Source: Streptomyces sp. DT2A-34 (lineage in GTDB: Bacteria > Actinomycetota > Actinomycetes > Streptomycetales > Streptomycetaceae). From it: a stretch of DNA of 64,000 nt. The notes beneath the pieces were generated by a model that was given only the letters and a program-made list of their open reading frames with translations, did no database searches and was not told where the DNA came from. Shown here one piece after another: positions 41,194-48,726 of this stretch. The translations under genes were made by a program, and so were the position numbers. Each line of letters starts with the position of its first letter. Positions within the stretch are counted from its first letter, which is position 1. The stretch spans positions 7,048,001 through 7,112,000 of the forward strand of contig NZ_JASTWJ010000001.1 in NCBI RefSeq assembly GCF_030499515.1. Direction: 5' to 3'.

Positions 41194-43155
41194 GTGCCGG
41201 TCGGCGGCCGGACCCTGCTCGCGACCGGTCACATCCTCGGGTCGGTTTCGCTGTGGGACCCGGACTCCGGTGACCTGCTCGCCGTCCTCACCGGCAGGAA
41301 CGACGCGGCGGACGCCCACCGCCCGCCGTTCGAGCGCACCTCACGCTGGGTCAACGCCCTGTGCGCCCTGCCCGTCGCCGACGGCCGCACGCTGCTCGTC
41401 GCAGGCCGCAAGGACGGCTCGGTGCCGGTATGGGACCCGATCACGGGCGAAGAGGTCGCGGACCTGGCGGGCAACGGTGAGGCCGTCACCTCCGTGTGCG
41501 CGCTCCTTGACGTGGACGGTCGCACGGTGCTGGCCACCGGGGACAAGGAGGGGGTGCGATTGTGGGACCCGGACACTTGGAGGCAGATCCGCGAATGGCC
41601 GCAGGACGACGTGCTGCCCAGACGCATGTGCGCGGTGCCCGGGGCCGGTGAGAGCACCCTTCTGGCCGTTGTCCAGTTCGGACAGGTCCGGCTGCTGGAT
41701 CCTGCCACCGGACAATCGGTCGGTACCTTGCGAACCGACTACGTCGCGACGATGTGCGTGGTGTCCGATGTGGACGGCCGCACGCTGCTCGCCACGAGTG
41801 GTGGCCGTGACGGGCAGATCGTGTTGTGTGACCCGGTTTCCGGGCAACCGGTCGGCACGCCGTTGAGCGGGCAGGACGACGAGGTGACCGTGATGTGCGA
41901 GGTGCCCGGCGCCGACGGTCGCGCACTGATCGCTGCGGGCGGCCGCAACGGGACGATCCGGGTGTGGGATCCGGCGACCGGCGCACCCGTCGGGCCGCCA
42001 CTGACGGGACATATCGGGGACGTGGAGTCCTTGTGCGTCATCCCTTCCGGCGACGGCGGTGCCCGGCTCGCGAGCGTCGAGCACAGCGGGCGCAGCGACC
42101 ACGGGTCGGTACGGCTGTGGGACCTGACGGACGAGGACGCGCCCGGCACGGGGTCGGACGGGCACGGCGACTGGGTCAGGACCCTGTGCGCGGTGCCCGC
42201 CGTCGGCGGTCGGACCTTGATCGCCAGCGGCGCCCATGACGCCTCGATCCGGTTGTGGGATCCGGCATCCGGCGACCTCGTGCACGCCTGGCTCGACATT
42301 CCTCGTGCCGACGGACGTCGCGACGACGGCTACCGTCGCGCGAGCAACTGGACCATGGCCGTGTGTGCGGTCGAGGACGTCGGCGACCGTACCGTGTTGT
42401 TCAGCGTGCACGAGGACGGTCGTCTGCGGCGGTGGGACCCGGCCACCGGCGACCAGATCGGCACCCCCGCCCGGAACCGCTGGCACGACGCGTCCGTGAT
42501 GTGCGTGGTGCCCGATGCCGGCGGCCGCACGTTGCTCGCCACATCCAGCTACCGCACGTTGCTGCAACTGTGGGACCCGGCCACCGGGCAACCCGTGGAC
42601 GAGCCGTTCGAGAGCGTCGGAACGACCGAGCGCGCCACCGTATGCCCGGTGCCCGCTGTCGACGGCCGCACGCTCGTCGCCGTGGTCTCCGGCAAAGCGA
42701 CCGTGCAACTGTACGACCCGCTGACGCGCCGGCAGGTCGGGACGAACATGGAGCCCGCCAGCGATTTCGACTTCAACTGGGTCCAGGCGTTGTGTGCCCT
42801 GCCCGGCGCCGACGGCCGCACTCTCCTCGCCAGCGGCGGCCGTGACGGGCTCGTGTGGCTGTGGGACCCCACCACCTGCGAGCCCGTTGCCGAGCCACTT
42901 CACGCCCACAACTGGGTGACGGGCATGTGTGTGCTGCCCGGTGCCGACGGAGCCCGACTGGTCACCATCGGCCATGACGGACTGCTACGTCTGTGGAATC
43001 CGCGCACCCTCCAGCCGATCGGCGAGCCTCTCAGTGGCCACAGCGACAGTTGGCTGAACGCGGTGTGCGTCGTACCGGATGTCGACGGGCGCACCATGCT
43101 CGCCACCGGCGGCCGCGACCGCGCGATCCTGCTGTGGGAGCCGGCCGACGCCTAG
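41194..43155 (+). CDS. WD40 beta-propeller repeat protein, sensor part of the NLR-like protein
   Basis: The frame is open from 41140, directly after the NACHT stop codon and in the same phase. The first usable start is GTG 41194, which has no clear ribosome site. It encodes about 650 residues made of some fourteen WD40-type units of the form DGRTLLATGGRDG...LWDPATG, for example DGRTVLATGDKEGVRLWDPD and DGRTLLASGGRDGLVWLWDP, enough for two seven-bladed propellers. In NLR proteins such repeats sense a ligand and hold the NTPase off. If the TGA is read through or is an error, this is the C-terminal half of one protein of about 1230 residues. Confidence 0.85.
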   Translation: MPVGGRTLLATGHILGSVSLWDPDSGDLLAVLTGRNDAADAHRPPFERTSRWVNALCALPVADGRTLLVAGRKDGSVPVWDPITGEEVADLAGNGEAVTSVCALLDVDGRTVLATGDKEGVRLWDPDTWRQIREWPQDDVLPRRMCAVPGAGESTLLAVVQFGQVRLLDPATGQSVGTLRTDYVATMCVVSDVDGRTLLATSGGRDGQIVLCDPVSGQPVGTPLSGQDDEVTVMCEVPGADGRALIAAGGRNGTIRVWDPATGAPVGPPLTGHIGDVESLCVIPSGDGGARLASVEHSGRSDHGSVRLWDLTDEDAPGTGSDGHGDWVRTLCAVPAVGGRTLIASGAHDASIRLWDPASGDLVHAWLDIPRADGRRDDGYRRASNWTMAVCAVEDVGDRTVLFSVHEDGRLRRWDPATGDQIGTPARNRWHDASVMCVVPDAGGRTLLATSSYRTLLQLWDPATGQPVDEPFESVGTTERATVCPVPAVDGRTLVAVVSGKATVQLYDPLTRRQVGTNMEPASDFDFNWVQALCALPGADGRTLLASGGRDGLVWLWDPTTCEPVAEPLHAHNWVTGMCVLPGADGARLVTIGHDGLLRLWNPRTLQPIGEPLSGHSDSWLNAVCVVPDVDGRTMLATGGRDRAILLWEPADA

Positions 43156-43543
43156 CGTCCCTGGCGTTGGGCCCGAACCTGCGACAAACGTCCACACCAG
43201 CGCGCCAGAAGTTCATGCCGGGCCTGGCCATCCACCACATCCCGGTCGCCCGTGCCGTCTTGTCGCCGAAGTGTCCGCCTTGGAAACCGGGTCGCAACAG
43301 TCAGGTACGCAGTAAGGCGGCAGGTCCCGTGAAGAAGTTGGCGTATTCGGTGACCCTGCGGTCATAGCGGTGAAGCCCGCCGCCGGAATGCGTCGTGCAC
43401 CGCCCTGGTGCGGCTGGCCGTCTCCTCGTCAGCGTGCTTTGATCCTGCGCACGGATGGAGGCGTCGGGAATGGATTCCGGCCCGGGAATCGGGTAGCCAC
43501 CGCCGTATTTTGCAGCATGTTCACGCGAAGGGAACCGCAGGTT
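43156..43543. other. 388-bp stretch without a confident gene; possible trace of a transposase end
   Basis: No supported gene lies between the WD40 stop and the small peptide gene. A short minus-strand frame near 43301-43372 reads HRYDRRVTEYANFFTGPAA, which faintly resembles the C-terminus of IS5-type transposases, but no other part of an IS is recognisable. The last 120 bases must contain the promoter of the peptide gene. Confidence 0.35.
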
Positions 43544-43774
43544 ATGAGCTTCACCTCTCAGGTTGAAACGGCCGAGATCGCCGACGCCGTCCTGGACAAC
43601 ATCGCTGGTGGTCAGGCGGGCGCCGCCGCCTCCGCCGGTCTCGCGGGCACCCTCTCCGGCGGTGTCGCCGGTCTCTCCGAGACCGTGTCCGCCGTCGCCT
43701 GCGCCGATGTCTTCGCGGCGGTTTCGCCCGAGGGCGTCGCGCTGGGCGTGCACGCGCACGCTGCCGGTCACTGA
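43544..43774 (+). CDS. Small double-glycine-leader peptide (RiPP/bacteriocin-like precursor)
   Basis: ATG 43544 after GCAGGTT gives 76 residues. The N-terminal part, QVETAEIADAVLDNIAGG, has the acidic, hydrophobic-spaced helix and the LDxIAGG ending of double-Gly leaders cleaved by C39-type peptidases. The following core of about 52 residues is Gly/Ala-rich (QAGAAASAGLAGTLSGGVAG) with GxxxG-like spacing, one Cys, several Ser/Thr and a His-rich end (GVHAHAAGH). No lanthionine synthetase, C39 transporter or immunity gene is in the window, so maturation would need enzymes elsewhere. A membrane-active bacteriocin or signalling peptide is possible. The leader reading is strong, the activity is unknown. 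Confidence 0.62.
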   Translation: MSFTSQVETAEIADAVLDNIAGGQAGAAASAGLAGTLSGGVAGLSETVSAVACADVFAAVSPEGVALGVHAHAAGH

Positions 43775-43827
43775 CGAAACGTGTGCGACGGGCCCTGGAT
43801 CATTTGATTCCGGGGCCCGATTTCTTT

Positions 43828-44073
43828 CTAGCCTTTCCCGCAGTGGCGGACAAACGCCGCCCAGGCTTCCGTCGTAAGCGCCAACTGGCGTTCGTCCGGG
43901 GCCTTGGAGTCGCGGACGTGGATGGTGTGGGGGCAGGTGGCGACCTCGACGCAGTCGCCGGAAGCGCTGCTGCTGTAGCTGGACTTGCGCCAGGAGAGGG
44001 CAACTTCGACACAGTCATCCCCGGATGCGCTGCTGTAATTGCTCTTGAACCAGGTCAGTTCGGACGTGCTCAT
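43828..44073 (-). CDS. DUF397 protein with a duplicated N-terminal unit
   Basis: The 81-residue protein contains the DUF397 signature twice at the front: LTWFKSNYSSASGDDCVEVA, then LSWRKSSYSSSASGDCVEVA. One DSKAPDERQLALTTEAWAAF tail follows. Single-unit DUF397 proteins are about 60-65 residues, so this is an internal duplication. DUF397 genes accompany XRE-DUF5753 regulators in Streptomyces (WhiJ/BldB-like modules) and influence development and antibiotic production. The start ATG 44073 overlaps the XRE stop by 4 bases. Confidence 0.88.
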   Translation of the reverse strand: MSTSELTWFKSNYSSASGDDCVEVALSWRKSSYSSSASGDCVEVATCPHTIHVRDSKAPDERQLALTTEAWAAFVRHCGKG

Positions 44074-44918
44074 AGGTCTCCTCGCATCCGCTGTAACAGG
44101 CTCACGGTGTCCTCCATGCTGAGAGCCTGTGAACGCATCCTGGCATACCGCCTCTGGAGCACGCTGACCACTTTCGGGTCGATGATTAGCTGGCCACTCT
44201 CCTGTCCTTCGATGTAGGCGTACCACTTGTTCTCCGGCGTCTCCAGCAGCTGGAGGGGGCCTTGCAGCCCTGAGTGCGATTGCTGCACCAGCGGCATGAC
44301 CTGGATCTCGACGTTGCGCAACGCGGCGAGTTCCAGCACGTGATCAATGAGCTCACGAGTCACTTCCACACCGCCTGTTCGCCGCAGGAACACGTGCTCT
44401 TCGATGATGAAGCTGAACGCGGTGTTCGGCCGCTCCCGCAGTAGCCGCTGCCGATCTGCCCGGGCAGCCCACCTCTCCTCGATCTGCGTGTCGTCCAACG
44501 GCGGCACGTGGTCGACGGCCATCGCCCGCGAGTACGGCTCGGTCTGCAACAGCCCAGGCGCCATGCGGCATTCGTACGTGTACAGAGTGATCGCCGTGGC
44601 CTCCAGCTGTGCCCACCGCCGAAACCAAGCCGCCAACCCCGGCTGCCGAGCCAGATGCAGCGCCGCCTTCCGCAAGGCCCCCGTATTCCCCAGCACCGCC
44701 TCCGCCCGCTCCGCGAACGTCGGGTCCGGCATCCGCCGCCCCAACTCGATGGAAGCCACCGTGTGTTTGGAGAGCCCCACCTGGTCCCCGAACTCCTCCC
44801 GGCTCAACCCGGCATGCTCCCGCAACGCCTGAACCACGGCCCCGAACGTCCGCAGACTGTCCGAAGACTCCGGCTCGCCGCCCGTAGCCGCACCCGTCCC
44901 CACCGCACCATCGACCAC
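44070..44918 (-). CDS. XRE-family regulator with DUF5753 domain (WhiJ-like)
   Basis: The 282-residue protein has an XRE helix-turn-helix (ALREHAGLSREEFGDQVGLS, then KHTVASIELGRRMPDPTFAE) and a C-terminal DUF5753 domain (RMAPGLLQTEPYSRAMAV, LREHPN-like LRERPNTAFSFIIEEHVFLR, LPLVQQ-like VMPLVQQSHSGLQGP). It is coupled to the DUF397 gene downstream, and a HATPase gene is divergent 130 bp away. This trio is a hallmark regulatory module of Streptomyces. The DNA target is probably in the shared divergent region 44919-45048. An ATG/GTG choice at the N-terminus is open; ATG 44918 is used. Confidence 0.9.
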   Translation of the reverse strand: MVDGAVGTGAATGGEPESSDSLRTFGAVVQALREHAGLSREEFGDQVGLSKHTVASIELGRRMPDPTFAERAEAVLGNTGALRKAALHLARQPGLAAWFRRWAQLEATAITLYTYECRMAPGLLQTEPYSRAMAVDHVPPLDDTQIEERWAARADRQRLLRERPNTAFSFIIEEHVFLRRTGGVEVTRELIDHVLELAALRNVEIQVMPLVQQSHSGLQGPLQLLETPENKWYAYIEGQESGQLIIDPKVVSVLQRRYARMRSQALSMEDTVSLLQRMRGDL

Positions 44919-45048
44919 TGTCGGTCACCTCCCGCGCCCATGGTCACGGGTGGTCACGAGTACTGTCCAGCCGGTAACCGCGTACGCTCCCGCACCGTAC
45001 GCGCCACTCACCTGGTGAACTACCGGCCCCACCCGCCAGATTGGGCCC

Positions 45049-45528
45049 ATGCCCGCACCCCACACCCCCCAACCGCCGGTTACCGTACGTGTGTTCACCC
45101 AGCGCCTCAGCGCGACCCCGCGCGGCGCCCGCCTGGCCCGGCACCTCGCCCTGGCCCAACTCCACGCCTGGGGCGTCCCGGACGGCAGCAGGGCCTCCGA
45201 GGCCGTCGCCGTGATCGTCGCCGAGCTGGCCGCCAATGCCGTCACCCACGGCCGCGTCCCCGGCCGCGACTTCGAGCTGCGTCTGTCGCTCCCCACGGGC
45301 AGCATCCGCGTCGAGGTCAGTGACACCCGTACCGAACCCCGCCCCCCGAAACCCGGCGACGTACAACCTCCGCACCCGCTCGACGAACACGGCCGCGGTC
45401 TCGTCCTCGTCGAGGCGCTGGCCGACCGGTGGGAGGTGCTGGACCGCGAGCCACCCGGCAAGACCGTCCGTGCGGAGGTGGACCTGCCGGGGTGGCTGTC
45501 ACTTGTCGGTCACTGCTCGCCGGGCTAG
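45049..45528 (+). CDS. HATPase_c (GHKL) anti-sigma-like ATP-binding protein
   Basis: The 159-residue protein is a stand-alone GHKL ATPase domain with the N-box in VIVAELAANAVTHGRVPGRD, the G1-type IRVEVSDTRTEPRP and HPLDEHGRGLVLVEALADRW. Such proteins are SpoIIAB/RsbW-like kinases or the third member of XRE/DUF397/HATPase modules. It is divergent from the XRE gene. Its TAG stop overlaps the stop of the convergent secreted-protein gene by 4 bases. Confidence 0.87.
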   Translation: MPAPHTPQPPVTVRVFTQRLSATPRGARLARHLALAQLHAWGVPDGSRASEAVAVIVAELAANAVTHGRVPGRDFELRLSLPTGSIRVEVSDTRTEPRPPKPGDVQPPHPLDEHGRGLVLVEALADRWEVLDREPPGKTVRAEVDLPGWLSLVGHCSPG

Positions 45529-45944
45529 TTCGAGGCGCAGGCCTGGCGCCAGCTGCCGTACGAGTCGTCGACGAAGTCGCCGTTGTCGACAAGGCCCGCC
45601 CGGAAGTAGAAGCAGGCGTCCTCGTCGATGTCCGTGTTGTAGACACCGGCGTTGTTCCAGTCGTAGCCGGTGTAGCCGCCGGTGTAGTCGTGGTGCCACT
45701 TGGCGTCGCTGGTGGACGGGACTCCCGTCGTCGGGTTTGTGGCCTGTACCCGCACGCCCCTGCCGTCCGTGCAGACGTCGAGGAACCGGAAGACGTCGCC
45801 GTACCTGCTGAAGCCGACGGAACCGCAGACGTCGGCCGTGTTCGTGTAGTCGTCGATGGTGGCCGCCTGGGCCGAGGTGGCCGTCGCGACGGTGAGGGCG
45901 GACGCGGCGAGGGCGGTCACGACTATGCGTCTGAGCTTGGGCAT
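45525..45944 (-). CDS. Small secreted protein of unknown function
   Basis: The 139-residue protein has a Sec signal peptide (RRIVVTALAASALTVATATS, cut after AQA) and a mature part of about 110 residues rich in Tyr, Asp and Trp (TADVCGSVGFSRYGDVFRFL, WHHDYTGGYTGYDWNNAGVY). It has several Cys residues that may form disulfides. I do not recognise a family. It lies between the HATPase gene and the divergent GH43 promoter, so it could be coexpressed with secreted enzymes, but there is no direct sign of this. Start ATG 45944 has a GGGAGAAA ribosome site. Confidence 0.78.
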   Translation of the reverse strand: MPKLRRIVVTALAASALTVATATSAQAATIDDYTNTADVCGSVGFSRYGDVFRFLDVCTDGRGVRVQATNPTTGVPSTSDAKWHHDYTGGYTGYDWNNAGVYNTDIDEDACFYFRAGLVDNGDFVDDSYGSWRQACASN

Positions 45945-46077
45945 GCCTGTTTCTCCCTGTGGATCCCAGGTGGCGCGGTGTTCACAAGATCTCCGCGATG
46001 GTGAACGGACTATGCCCAATACTTGATCTCTGAACAACCCCTGCGGTGCTGGCGACTTTCTGTGTCTGCGCGGACCG

Positions 46078-46145
46078 TTGACGCGCAAGTGATTCGATTC
46101 TACGGTCCCGTCCGAAGTGACGATCGATGATCGAAATGTCGAACG
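46078..46145 (+). promoter_or_regulatory. Promoter and operator of the secreted arabinanase pair (site 3)
   Basis: TTGACG (46078) and TACGGT (46101) are 17 bp apart. TACGGTCCCGTCCGAAGTGACG copies the arabinose operon promoter at 29877 with few changes. TCGAAATGTCGAACG (46131-46145) matches the 15-base operator at the same distance from the -10 as at 29907. The AAGCGCTT palindrome of the other promoter is missing here. Confidence 0.65.
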
Positions 46146-46180
46146 CCATATGAACTCCCCCCACCGCAAGGAGGATCCAC

Positions 46181-47218
46181 GTGAGCCGCACCTCCCGTAC
46201 CTCCCGCACTTCCCGCACTTCCCGCACTTCCCGCAGGTCCCGTACGTCCGGTACCTCCCGCCGAGCCGCCCTCTTCGCCCTCCCCGCCGCCGCCCTGCTC
46301 GCCCTCGTCCCGTCCTCGGCGTCGGCGTACCCCAACCCCGGCCGGGTCACCGGCTCCGTCGTCACGCACGACCCGACGATGATCCGCACCTCGTCCGGCC
46401 AGTACCTGCTGTACGCCACCGGCGGCGGCATCGCCAGCAAGGCGTCGTCCGACCGCACCGCCTTCAGCGCGGGCGGCGACGCCTTCGGCAGCCGTCCCGG
46501 CTGGTGGTCGACGTACTCCTCCGTGCCGGAGGCCTGGGCGCCGGACATCTCGTACCAGGGCGGCAAGTACCTGATGTACTACTCCGTCTCGAAGTTCGGC
46601 TCGAACACGTCCGCCATCGGCCTCGCCACCTCCAGCACCGGCCGGCCGGGCAGCTGGACGGACCAGGGCATCGTCTACACGTCCGGCTCCTCCAGCGACT
46701 ACAACGCCATCGACCCCAACCTCTTCGTCGACAGCGACGGCAAGTGGTGGCTGTCCTTCGGCAGTTGGTGGACCGGCATCAAGATGATCCAGATCAACCC
46801 GTCCACCGGAAAGCAGCTGTCGAGCAACACCACCCGCTACTCGCTCGCCTCCCGCCCCACCGGCACCAAGGCCGTCGAAGCGCCCTACATCGTCAAGCGG
46901 GGCAGCTACTACTACCTCTTCGCCTCCTACGACACCTGCTGCGCCGGCACCAGCAGCACCTACAAGGTCAAGGTCGGGCGGTCCACCAGCGTCACCGGGC
47001 CGTACGTCGACAAGAACGGCGTCTCGATGATGAACAACGGCGGGACGCCCGTCCTCGAGTCGCAGGGCAGCGTCATCGGCCCCGGCGGCCAGTCGATCAT
47101 GAACGACGTCGACGGCGACCTGATCGTCTACCACTACTACGACGGCAACGACAACGGCACGCCCAAACTGGGCATCAACCTTCTGAACTGGAGCACCGGA
47201 TGGCCCGTCGCATACTGA
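46181..47218 (+). CDS. Secreted GH43 endo-1,5-alpha-L-arabinanase with repetitive N-terminus
   Basis: GTG 46181 follows AAGGAGG. The 345-residue protein begins with a tandem S-R-T tract (from 9-bp DNA repeats, about residues 2-24) before a hydrophobic signal region (ALFALPAAALLALVPSSASA). The catalytic domain parallels the enzyme at 33112: VVTHDPTMIRTSSGQYLLYA, DYNAIDPNLFVDSDGKWWLS, VEAPYIVKRGSYYYLFAS and YDTCCAGTSSTYKVKVGRST. It should cleave arabinan extracellularly. The long basic start may make this a Tat substrate or simply reflect repeat expansion. It overlaps the next GH43 gene by 19 bases. Confidence 0.9.
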   Translation: MSRTSRTSRTSRTSRTSRRSRTSGTSRRAALFALPAAALLALVPSSASAYPNPGRVTGSVVTHDPTMIRTSSGQYLLYATGGGIASKASSDRTAFSAGGDAFGSRPGWWSTYSSVPEAWAPDISYQGGKYLMYYSVSKFGSNTSAIGLATSSTGRPGSWTDQGIVYTSGSSSDYNAIDPNLFVDSDGKWWLSFGSWWTGIKMIQINPSTGKQLSSNTTRYSLASRPTGTKAVEAPYIVKRGSYYYLFASYDTCCAGTSSTYKVKVGRSTSVTGPYVDKNGVSMMNNGGTPVLESQGSVIGPGGQSIMNDVDGDLIVYHYYDGNDNGTPKLGINLLNWSTGWPVAY

Positions 47219-48633
47219 CCCTGCTGGCAGCGCTGCTGCTGGCACTCTCGATCGGGCAGCCGTCCGCGAGCGCGGCGTCCTTCGCCAACCCGGTCAAGAC
47301 GCAGAAGGGCGCCGACCCCTGGATCTCGTACCACAACGGCAACTACTACATGGTGACGACGAGTTGGACCGACGTCATCACCATGCGCAAGTCCGCCACC
47401 CTCGCCGGCCTCGCCACCGCGCCCAGCGTGCAGGTGTGGAAGGGCGACGCGGCGAACCGCTGCTGCAACATCTGGGCGCCCGAGATGCACTTCATCAACG
47501 GCCGCTGGTACATGTACTACGTCGCCGGGCAGAACGTCTCCGACTACATCCCGACGCAGCGCACCCATGTGCTGGAGAGCGCCGGGTCCGACCCCATGGG
47601 TCCGTACACCTACAGGAACCAGCTCAACTCGGCCTGGATGCTGGACCCGAACGTGGCCACCATCAACGGTCAGCTGTACCTCTTCGGCAGCGCGAACGGC
47701 GGCGGCACGCAGAACATCGTCGCGGCCCGCATGTCGAACCCGTACACCCTCGCCACCGGCTTCTCGACCGTCTCCACGCCGACCTACGACTGGGAGCGCA
47801 ACGGCACGGTCAACGAGGGACCGGAGATCCTCCAGCGCGGCGGGAGGACCTTCCTCATCTACTCGGCCAGCGGCTGCTGGACGCCCGACTACAAGCTCGG
47901 TCAGCTGACCCTGACGGGCTCCGACCCGCTCTCGGCATCCTCCTGGACCAAGAAGTCCACGCCCGTCTTCCAGCGCAGTGACGCCAATGGCGTGTACGGG
48001 CCCGGCCACAACGGCTTCTTCACCTCCCCCGACGGCACCGAGAGCTGGATCGTCTACCACGCCAACGACAGCGCGAGCGACGGCTGCGACAACGGCCGTA
48101 CGGCACGGGCGCAGAAGTTCACCTGGAACTCCGACGGCACCCCGAACTTCGGAACCCCGGTGCGGCTCGGCGCGTCCCTCACCGGCCCCTCCGGGGAGCC
48201 GTCCAGCGCCTCCACGACGTACACCATCAGCAACCGCAACAGTGGCAAGTGTCTTGACGTGGCGGGGAGTTCGACCGCCGACGGCGCCAATGTGCAGCAG
48301 TGGGCGTGCAGCGGCGGCAACAACCAGAAGTGGCGCCTGGAGGACCTCGGGGACGACACCCACCGCCTGGTCAACGTCGCCACCGGCAAGGTCCTCGACA
48401 CCGAGAACTGCTCCAGCGCGGATGGCGCGGACCTGCGCCAGTGGTCCTGGCTGAGCAACACCTGCCAGCGCTTCCGCTTCATCGCCACGGACAGCGGCTA
48501 CGTCCAGATCGCCAACCAGGCCACGGGCAAGGTGGCGGATGTGGCGGACTGCGGGACGGCCGACGGAACGGATGTACGCCAGTGGACGTGGCTGGGCAAC
48601 AACTGCCAACAGTGGAGGTTGACTCCGGCGTAG
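47200..48633 (+). CDS. Secreted GH43 exo-alpha-L-arabinofuranosidase with C-terminal ricin-type lectin domain
   Basis: ATG 47200 lies inside the end of the upstream GH43 gene. The 477-residue product has a signal peptide (LTLLAALLLALSIGQPSASA). A GH43 subfamily-26-like domain follows (KTQKGADPWISYHNGNYYMV, CNIWAPEMHFINGRWYMYYV, SAWMLDPNVATINGQLYLFG, TVNEGPEILQRGGRTFLIYS). From about residue 345 there is a ricin B-type trefoil with QQWACSGGNNQKWRLEDLG, LRQWSWLSNTCQRFRF and VRQWTWLGNNCQQWRL, the three QxW-type sugar-binding units. It resembles the Streptomyces exo-1,5-alpha-arabinofuranosidase Araf43A. Acting with the endo-enzyme upstream, it would release arabinose from the cuts. Confidence 0.9.
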   Translation: MARRILTLLAALLLALSIGQPSASAASFANPVKTQKGADPWISYHNGNYYMVTTSWTDVITMRKSATLAGLATAPSVQVWKGDAANRCCNIWAPEMHFINGRWYMYYVAGQNVSDYIPTQRTHVLESAGSDPMGPYTYRNQLNSAWMLDPNVATINGQLYLFGSANGGGTQNIVAARMSNPYTLATGFSTVSTPTYDWERNGTVNEGPEILQRGGRTFLIYSASGCWTPDYKLGQLTLTGSDPLSASSWTKKSTPVFQRSDANGVYGPGHNGFFTSPDGTESWIVYHANDSASDGCDNGRTARAQKFTWNSDGTPNFGTPVRLGASLTGPSGEPSSASTTYTISNRNSGKCLDVAGSSTADGANVQQWACSGGNNQKWRLEDLGDDTHRLVNVATGKVLDTENCSSADGADLRQWSWLSNTCQRFRFIATDSGYVQIANQATGKVADVADCGTADGTDVRQWTWLGNNCQQWRLTPA

Positions 48634-48643
48634 TGCAGCCAAC

Positions 48644-48700
48644 CTTCAGGGGCGCGGGGAACTGCGCGACAAGCCACAACGGACCGGCAGCCGCACAAGT
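48644..48700. repeat. Dispersed intergenic repeat, partial copy 4
   Basis: CAGGGGCGCGGGGAACTGCG followed by ACAAGCCACAACGGACCGG resembles the outer part of the repeat family seen at 15815 and 34084, without the full central palindrome. It lies between the convergent ends of the GH43-lectin and aminotransferase genes and could serve as a terminator region. Confidence 0.45.
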
Positions 48701-48726
48701 ACCCGCACCCCTACGGCGAGAAGGCG

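Noticed and set aside
43301..43372. A possible IS5-type transposase C-terminal remnant (HRYDRRVTEYANFF)
   Set aside because: Only about 20 residues look alike and no other part or inverted repeat is present. It is noted in the gene-free stretch but not claimed as an element.
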